A DNA stretch of 10,292 nucleotides from Candidatus Muproteobacteria bacterium RIFCSPHIGHO2_01_FULL_65_16. GTDB lineage: Bacteria > Pseudomonadota > Gammaproteobacteria > Acidiferrobacterales > Sulfurifustaceae. Below the pieces are notes generated by a model. That model did no database searches, was not told the DNA's origin, and was given only the letters and a program-made list of their open reading frames with translations. Of the stretch, positions 5,282 through 10,292 are shown piece by piece (position 1 is the stretch's first letter; each line of letters opens with the position of its first letter). Both the position numbers and the translations under genes were made by a program. The stretch lies in the NCBI GenBank assembly GCA_001785175.1, contig MFSY01000036.1, forward strand, positions 8,910-19,201. Direction: 5' to 3'.

Positions 5282-6530
5282 TTGGTTCGGCCCCTTTCAC
5301 TGCGGACGATTGCGCGCCGAGCAACGCGCCCATCATCGTCCAGAAAAACCAGCCGATGTCGCGGTGAAAAAAATCATCCGTCTGGATCTTGAGCAACAAT
5401 CCGACGAACATCACGATCCCGGCAAGCAGCAGAACCCACGGAGCGCCGTCGGGCGCGGCGGCGCGCATGCCACGCCAGAGCCGATGGGCGCCCGTTGCCA
5501 GCAGCAGCAGAAACGCCCCGAGTCCGGGAAGACCGATCTGCATGGTCATGCTGAGCAGACCATTGTGCGGATGCCAGCACTGATCACATCCGGACGTGCG
5601 CGGATACCCCGGATGCAGCAGCTTGAAGGCATAACGCCCGAAGCCGCCGCCGGTGTACGGTCGCGCGCGAATGCTTTCGACGCTGAAGCGCCAAAGATCC
5701 CAGCGGACATCAGACGTCACCGACGCGACCGCACCTTCTGGGTGACGCCGTTCGAGTTGTTTGTGCACCAGCAGCGCGCTCGCCATCAGGACCAGCGCGA
5801 TGCCCGCGTACATCGCCCAGTGCACGGCGTTTCGCCGGCGCCACAACAGCGCCCCCGCGAACAGCGCGGTCTCCACGCCGAGCACGATCAAGCCCATGCG
5901 ATTCGCCGTGAGGTACAAGGCGAAAAGATTGCCGGCGAGCAGGCCCGCCAGCGCGAAGCGCAGGGCCATCCGCCGCCGACCGGCAAGCACAAAAGCGACC
6001 GCCACGAATGGAATCATGATCAGAAGATAGGTGCTGGTGTTGCCGACGCCAAGATTGAAGGCCCCGAACTGCGTGATTTCAGACGGCAGGCCGGCGCGCC
6101 AGAAATTGTAAAACGTGCCGGACACCAGCGCGGTATCGCCGGCCACCACGACCCAAGCCATCGTCGCAAGCGCGCGCCATGACCGCACCCATGTGGCGGC
6201 GAGAATCATGCCAATGACGCCGTAACCGATCTCGCTCTTGATCTCGCCGAGCGAGTACCAAACATCAACAGCGTAGATGAGCGACACAAAGGCCGCCAGC
6301 GTAAACAACAACCACGGCCACAGCAGCGGAACATTGATGCGCAGGCCGCGCTTCCACGCGTGCCAGCCGGTCAGAACAACAAGCAATACAATCAACAGGG
6401 TTCGGATCGAGGCGGTATGCGCGAGCGGCAACACCCACAGATACAGCGCGAAGAGCGCGAGCACCGGCGGCGGGATGCCGATCTCGGCCGGCCACGCCCG
6501 CAGAGCGGCGACGCGATCAGTTCCGGGCAT
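5274..6530 (-). CDS. O-antigen ligase-type membrane protein (Wzy/WaaL family)
   Basis: A 418-residue polytopic inner-membrane protein with about 11-12 hydrophobic segments, for example near 22-38, 43-58, 68-87, 164-183, 212-230, 238-256, 328-347, 364-381 and 391-407. A large periplasmic loop (about 257-327) carries DVRWDLWRFSVESIRARPYT (274-293), GGGFGRY and HPHNGLLSMTMQIGLPG (320-336). The histidine next to Asn (H322) and the arginine in LTANRMG (R211) are at positions usually conserved in this superfamily. Family members ligate undecaprenyl-linked glycan to lipid A-core or polymerise O-units. The core-locus setting and the absence of flippase or polymerase genes here favour a ligase, but sequence alone does not separate the two. 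I chose the ATG at 6530: it overlaps the family-4 transferase by 14 bases and follows a GGGGGCGG stretch. An in-frame ATG 33 codons upstream would add non-conserved sequence inside the neighbour. Confidence 0.85.
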   Translation of the reverse strand: MPGTDRVAALRAWPAEIGIPPPVLALFALYLWVLPLAHTASIRTLLIVLLVVLTGWHAWKRGLRINVPLLWPWLLFTLAAFVSLIYAVDVWYSLGEIKSEIGYGVIGMILAATWVRSWRALATMAWVVVAGDTALVSGTFYNFWRAGLPSEITQFGAFNLGVGNTSTYLLIMIPFVAVAFVLAGRRRMALRFALAGLLAGNLFALYLTANRMGLIVLGVETALFAGALLWRRRNAVHWAMYAGIALVLMASALLVHKQLERRHPEGAVASVTSDVRWDLWRFSVESIRARPYTGGGFGRYAFKLLHPGYPRTSGCDQCWHPHNGLLSMTMQIGLPGLGAFLLLLATGAHRLWRGMRAAAPDGAPWVLLLAGIVMFVGLLLKIQTDDFFHRDIGWFFWTMMGALLGAQSSAVKGAEPNA

Positions 6531-7662
6531 TGACCGCCCCCGAAATGATCTCTTTGAGCCGTGCCGCGCGCGCGTCCCAAGTGTAGCGTCCGGCAATGGC
6601 ATGCAGTCGCTCGCCCAAGCGCCGGGCACGATCGGCGTCCTTCACAAGCACATGGATCGCCCGAGCGATCGCGGATGGGTTTCCCGGCTCGGCCCAAGCA
6701 GCGTCGTGCGCGCCAATGATCTCGCGCACGGATGGCAGATCGGTCGCCACCACCGCGCAACCAGCGGCCATGTATTCGAACAGCTTGATGGGGCAGGTGA
6801 AGGCGCTGTCGGGCTCGGCGCGGTTGGGAAGCACCGCAATGCACGCCTGCCCGAGCCGGCGCAGGGTTTCCTCGTGGCTCAGGTGGCCGAGAAACACGAT
6901 CTCGGCGCCACCGGGTTTGACACACGGGCGCAGGCGCTCAATCTGCTCGGGCGAGCCGCCGATCAGGGTGATGCGACACCCCGGCAGCTCACCCGCCGCC
7001 GTCACCAAGTCCTGCACACCCTTCCAGGAGAAGAAGCTGCCGGCATAGACAATCGCACGACCGATCTGTGACCAGTCCTTCTCGGATCTTGCTCCCGGCA
7101 GTGTCACGCCGTTCGGCACGACAGGGATCTCGGATGCGACCCCGTACAACGCTCGCAGCCGCTCGGCGGTGGCGCGCGAGTTTGCGATGACAACGGTCGC
7201 GCTCCGTGTAACAAAGGACTCCATGCCTCGTGTGACGCCCTGTTTCCCGGCCGGCGCCGTGTCGCCGAACACCTCGTGCGCCTCGTAAATCAGCGGCATC
7301 CCGGGAAACGTCTTGAGCAGACCATGGGCCGCCTTCAGGTGACGCGCAAAGATGAGTTGCGGTGCGCGGCCGGTGCGTCGTGCCGCGTGCAGCCAGCGGG
7401 CGAGCCGCCAGAGAAACAACCGATTCGAGTGCACCTTAAGCGCAGCGAATGGCCGGGGCAGGCCGCGCGCGAGCGGAACGAGCCGGATGTTGTCCGGCCG
7501 GGCGATGCCGTAGTGCCGGAAGGGGTCGCCGGGACCGGCTGGCACGTAGGCGAACACCACGCCAACGCCGGCCCGCGCCAGGGCCGCAACGCTGTGCGCC
7601 ACCTGCACGCCGCGCGCGCGCGGCAGAGGGATGGGCTCGGGGAACACATAGAGAACCTCCAT
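6517..7662 (-). CDS. Family-4 glycosyltransferase
   Basis: A 381-residue GT-B retaining glycosyltransferase, cytoplasmic or peripheral to the membrane. The N-terminal domain begins MEVLYVFPEPIPLPRARGVQ, with the acceptor-side loop and VAHSVAAL following, and includes IYEAHEVFG (125-133) and ANSRATAERL (160-169). The C-terminal donor domain has NGV (184-186), YAGSFFSWKGV (206-216) and the nucleotide-sugar block PIKLFEYMAAGCAVVATDLP (291-310), where E296 starts the family's E-x7-E-type region. Donor and acceptor cannot be read from the sequence; it probably extends the core or a short surface glycan. The ATG at 7662 has AAGGAG 10 bases upstream, lies one base after the methyltransferase stop, and its 3' end overlaps the ligase-type gene. 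Confidence 0.88.
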   Translation of the reverse strand: MEVLYVFPEPIPLPRARGVQVAHSVAALARAGVGVVFAYVPAGPGDPFRHYGIARPDNIRLVPLARGLPRPFAALKVHSNRLFLWRLARWLHAARRTGRAPQLIFARHLKAAHGLLKTFPGMPLIYEAHEVFGDTAPAGKQGVTRGMESFVTRSATVVIANSRATAERLRALYGVASEIPVVPNGVTLPGARSEKDWSQIGRAIVYAGSFFSWKGVQDLVTAAGELPGCRITLIGGSPEQIERLRPCVKPGGAEIVFLGHLSHEETLRRLGQACIAVLPNRAEPDSAFTCPIKLFEYMAAGCAVVATDLPSVREIIGAHDAAWAEPGNPSAIARAIHVLVKDADRARRLGERLHAIAGRYTWDARAARLKEIISGAVNARN

Positions 7663-7663
7663 A

Positions 7664-8398
7664 TCAGCGCGGCTCCTTGACGCCCTCGAGAATGATGCAA
7701 TCGCCGTACAGCATGGCCTCCGACGTTACGCCGTGATCGGGGAAATTACGTTTTCTGATGTTGCGCCGGATCGCGCGCGCAAACAGCGTCTCGATGGCGC
7801 GCTTGAGCCAGTTCCGTTTATACAGGTAATCGTTGGTTGAGATTCGATTGAGCTTGATGCCGCCGAGCAGCAAAAAGTAATAGAGCTGCCAGAAATAAAT
7901 CGGTGCGATGTGAGCGTCGTCAACCGGATGCGCCATGACCTGTTCCGGATTCTGCATCAACGGGCGAAACCGGGGGAAATAGCCGGATACCAGGTACTTA
8001 AGCCGCGCCTCCACAGAGAAGGTATTGGGCGTCGTGAGGTACAGCCGCCCGCCGGGCCTGAGTACTCGGCACAACTCCTTGACAAAGGGAAACGGAGCTT
8101 CGAAATGCTCGATGCCTTCCACGCTAAAGACGTAATCGAAATGGTTGTCCGGAAAGGGCAGCTTGTCGGCGGCATCGTATTTCTGGAAGCTCACGCCCCG
8201 GAGCTTGAAGTTCTCGGCATTGATGTCGAGACAGTGGATATCGGAATAACCGCGTTCGAGCAGCTCCTTGGCGAAGGCGCCATGACCGGCCGGCACGTCC
8301 AGGATGCGGCCCGGCGGCGGGCTGCCGAACAGCGCCAGCACCGCCGGATAAAGCTTGGAATCGGCAAGTGCTTTGATCTCCTCTTGCACAGCCGTCAT
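7664..8398 (-). CDS. Class I SAM-dependent methyltransferase
   Basis: A 244-residue Rossmann-fold methyltransferase of the Methyltransf_11/25 type. Motif I is ILDVPAGHG (32-40), D58 ends strand 2 and should bind the SAM ribose, FDYVFSVEGIEHF (87-99) is the post-II region, and RVLRPGGRLYLTTPN (111-125) is motif III. The C-terminal third is rich in Tyr, Trp and Arg (RNWLKRAIETLFARAIRRNI, 195-214), which may sit at the membrane surface or bind the substrate. It probably methylates a sugar of the glycan made by its neighbours, but this is inference from position. The ATG at 8398 forms an ATGA overlap with the carbamoyltransferase stop. An in-frame ATG 12 codons upstream lies further inside that gene and is less likely. 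No Shine-Dalgarno sequence is visible, consistent with coupling. Confidence 0.88.
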   Translation of the reverse strand: MTAVQEEIKALADSKLYPAVLALFGSPPPGRILDVPAGHGAFAKELLERGYSDIHCLDINAENFKLRGVSFQKYDAADKLPFPDNHFDYVFSVEGIEHFEAPFPFVKELCRVLRPGGRLYLTTPNTFSVEARLKYLVSGYFPRFRPLMQNPEQVMAHPVDDAHIAPIYFWQLYYFLLLGGIKLNRISTNDYLYKRNWLKRAIETLFARAIRRNIRKRNFPDHGVTSEAMLYGDCIILEGVKEPR

Positions 8399-10140
8399 GG
8401 ATGTTGCAACCAGAACGGCCCAATCACGAGACAATCAACACGCTTTTCTACGAAGGCCTGGATCGCCTCTTTTGGTCCGCACACGATCGGCTCCTCGTGC
8501 ACGTTGAAGCTGGTGTTGAGCACCAGCGGGATGCCGCTCAGGCGGTGATAGGCCTGGATCAGCTTGTGATAAAGCGGATTGGTCTTCCGGTTTACCAGCT
8601 GCGGGCGCGCGGTGCCGTCCACGTGCACCACGGCGGGGATGCGCTCGCGCCACTCGGGCTTGACGTTGAATGTGATCGTCATGAACTCCGCCGTGTGCCG
8701 GGCCTTGGCGACGTTGACGAAGATCTCCGCGGCGTGCTCTTCCAACACGCTCGGCGCGAACGGCATGAACTCGGAGCGGTCGAGGCGCTCGTTCAGCCAG
8801 TCGTTGATCGTCTTGTCGGTCGGCCGCGCCAGCATGCTGCGGTTGCCGAGCGCGCGCGGCCCGAACTCCATCCGCCCCTGGAACCAACCCACGACCTTGC
8901 CGGCATGGATCGCCTCGGCCGCGCGCGTAACCAGCTTTTCCTCGTCCAGCCGCTCGGCCCTCAGTCCTGCGTGCTTGAGGCCCTGCTCGATCTCGGCGTC
9001 GGAGTATTCCGGCCCCCAGTACACGTCCTCCAGGGGATGAGCCGATGATCGGAAGAGCCCGGGATCGAGCGCCTGCAACTCCAGCAGCGCCGCGCCGACA
9101 CTGTTGCCGGTATCGCTCATGGCCGGGAAAACGAACACGCTCTCGACCTGCGGCAGCTCCATGATGCGCTGATTGAGCTTGACGTTGGCGAACACGCCGC
9201 CGTTCAGGGCCACGTGCCGCTGGCCGGTCTCGTCAAGAAACCGCCGCACCAGCTCCGTCGCCACATCCTCCAACACCTGCTGCGCCGCGGCCGATATATT
9301 CTCGCGCGTGTGTCCCTGGGAGACCTGCTTCAGATATTCATAGCGCCGTTCCTCGGCGCCGTGATCCGGACCGGTGAAGTCCGACTCGGTGCGCCGGCCG
9401 TCGGCCGCCAGGCGCAGCGCCCTGGAAAATGCGCCGTACAACGGTCTGGGATCGCCCATGGCCGCCAGGCCCACGACCTTGCCCTCGTGCCGCAGCGGCT
9501 TGAACCCGAGCAGCCGAGTGATGTGGCTGTAGAACAGGCCGGCGGATGCGCCATGGGCGTCCGAGACATATCTCCGCGTCAGCTTGCCGTCCTTATAAAC
9601 GCACGATGTGTGATGGATGTTCCAGTCGCCGTTGCCGTCCATGGTGATGACCGCGGCTTCCTTGAAACCAGAGTAGAACGCGGCCGCGATCGCGTGGGCG
9701 TCGTGGTGATCGTAGAAACGCACGCTCGCGCCGTTATACCCCTCGCCGCGCAGGAAACGCTCGCGCCGGAAGTGCGCGTCGAAGTTCTTGTCACGCGCCT
9801 TTAACCGCTCCAAAAGATTTCCAAGGAGCATCTGCGGGCGCGGCTTTCCCAGCAGGCGCTTGCGCAGGCGTGAAAACCTGCGTTCAAGCTCCTTGGGCCA
9901 GCTTTCGCGGACAAAATACTCCTCCGGGAAGAACGTATACTGCAGCGCCAAGTGGTTCACGTCCGCGCGGCGCGCGCCGGCGATCGCGAGCACCTGATCC
10001 ACCGCGAGATCGGGCGGCGCGCCGCCGTCGTTCTTGATGCGCGTCAGGCGCTCCTGGGAGACGGCGGCGACGAGTCGCCCGTCGCGGAAATACACCGCTG
10101 ACGACTCGTGCCCCGACTGCATTCCTAAGATGGATGACAA
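8395..10140 (-). CDS. NodU/WapO-type O-carbamoyltransferase
   Basis: About 581 residues, the usual family length, if started at the TTG at 10140. The enzyme uses carbamoyl phosphate and ATP to make carbamoyl-AMP and transfers the carbamoyl group to a hydroxyl. The N-terminal domain (about 3-350) contains SILGMQSGHESSAV (3-16), the metal-binding DHHDAHA (144-150), MDGNGDWN (167-174), EGKVVGLAAMGDP (219-231) and LNGGVFANVKLNQ (312-324). The C-terminal YrdC-like domain (about 400-578) has GWFQGRMEFGPRALGNRSML (418-437), HVDGTARPQLV (506-516) and LNTSFNVHEEPIV (541-553). All key motifs are intact. TTG gives a complete N-terminal strand and has AGAGG 10 bases upstream. The ATG at 10122 would cut into that strand, and the ATG at 10275 would add 45 residues of translated repeat. 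In an LPS locus the likeliest target is a core sugar, as for Pseudomonas WapO on heptose. Confidence 0.9.
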   Translation of the reverse strand: MSSILGMQSGHESSAVYFRDGRLVAAVSQERLTRIKNDGGAPPDLAVDQVLAIAGARRADVNHLALQYTFFPEEYFVRESWPKELERRFSRLRKRLLGKPRPQMLLGNLLERLKARDKNFDAHFRRERFLRGEGYNGASVRFYDHHDAHAIAAAFYSGFKEAAVITMDGNGDWNIHHTSCVYKDGKLTRRYVSDAHGASAGLFYSHITRLLGFKPLRHEGKVVGLAAMGDPRPLYGAFSRALRLAADGRRTESDFTGPDHGAEERRYEYLKQVSQGHTRENISAAAQQVLEDVATELVRRFLDETGQRHVALNGGVFANVKLNQRIMELPQVESVFVFPAMSDTGNSVGAALLELQALDPGLFRSSAHPLEDVYWGPEYSDAEIEQGLKHAGLRAERLDEEKLVTRAAEAIHAGKVVGWFQGRMEFGPRALGNRSMLARPTDKTINDWLNERLDRSEFMPFAPSVLEEHAAEIFVNVAKARHTAEFMTITFNVKPEWRERIPAVVHVDGTARPQLVNRKTNPLYHKLIQAYHRLSGIPLVLNTSFNVHEEPIVCGPKEAIQAFVEKRVDCLVIGPFWLQHP

Positions 10141-10159
10141 TATATTTCTGCCTCTGTTG

Positions 10160-10292
10160 AAAAACGAGTGGGCTACCCGTGCCCCATTCGTGTCGAGCCG
10201 CCCTGCGGGCGGCGTTTGTTTGAATGCGGGATGCTCCCGCCCCGCACCCAGGGCTACTTTCTCTTGCTTGTCCAAGAGAAAGTAGCCAAAGA
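10160..10292. repeat. Multi-hairpin dispersed-type repeat upstream of the carbamoyltransferase
   Basis: Three clean hairpins follow one another. GCCGCCC (10197-10203) pairs with GGGCGGC (10207-10213) around TGC. GCGGGA (10226-10231) pairs with TCCCGC (10235-10240), also around TGC. GGCTACTTTCTCTTG (10252-10266) pairs perfectly over 15 bases with 10273-10287 around a 6-base loop. The last motif resembles a repeat scattered through many proteobacterial genomes (recalled, not searched). The left limit is approximate and the element may continue past the window. On the minus strand it lies in the leader of the operon and could attenuate transcription, but no T-run follows the stems in that direction. 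Confidence 0.7.

Noticed and set aside
4028..5392. Long plus-strand open frame antisense to the family-9 transferase
   Set aside because: It overlaps a well-supported GT9 gene and the start of DUF4254. Its translation has the low-complexity look of a shadow frame and no family motif.
1..10292. A wholly new defence or mobile system hidden in the locus
   Set aside because: Every substantial gene fits LPS or surface-glycan assembly. I found no nuclease, toxin, reverse transcriptase, transposase, tRNA or integration site.

Overview
The window is a GC-rich chromosomal segment from a Gram-negative bacterium. It carries a lipopolysaccharide (LPS) inner-core and outer-glycan assembly locus. WaaA (Kdo transferase), WaaC (heptosyltransferase I), an O-antigen ligase-type membrane protein and a WapO/NodU-type carbamoyltransferase point to a proteobacterium, most likely a gammaproteobacterium. 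That placement is inferred from gene content only; there is no rRNA or other taxonomic marker here.

Layout. Positions 1-477 hold no gene I can support but are packed with short dispersed-type repeats: a G/C-rich nested hairpin element, a tandem heptamer, three variants of a TTATCCGCG/TTCATCTGCG repeat, and a related CTCTGCG repeat. From 478 to 2726 on the minus strand lie waaA and waaC, joined by a one-base TGATG overlap and transcribed waaC to waaA. A WaaE/KdtX-like family-2 glycosyltransferase (2754-3509) is divergent from waaC across only 27 bases and stands alone on the plus strand. It converges with a second minus-strand run.

That run reads, in transcription order: carbamoyltransferase (from about 10140), SAM methyltransferase, family-4 glycosyltransferase, O-antigen ligase-type membrane protein, family-9 glycosyltransferase (heptosyltransferase-like) and a DUF4254 protein (ending at 3557). 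The first five are joined by overlaps of 4, 8 and 14 bases or a 1-base gap, and DUF4254 follows after 24 bases, so this looks like one translationally coupled operon. Its upstream end (about 10160-10292) is a multi-hairpin repeat ending in a perfect 15-bp inverted repeat. An open frame runs from this repeat into the carbamoyltransferase and would mislead automatic start calling.

How the genes fit together. WaaA puts Kdo on lipid A and WaaC adds the first heptose. The family-2, family-9 and family-4 transferases probably extend the core or build an attached glycan. The methyltransferase and carbamoyltransferase probably decorate sugars, and the ligase-type protein probably joins a lipid-linked glycan to the core in the periplasm. 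DUF4254 is a recurrent neighbour of such genes with no known activity. Nothing here shows a wholly new system. The points most worth following are the DUF4254 protein in the core operon, the carbamoyltransferase and methyltransferase pair, the compact divergent promoter region, and the two repeat clusters that bound the locus.
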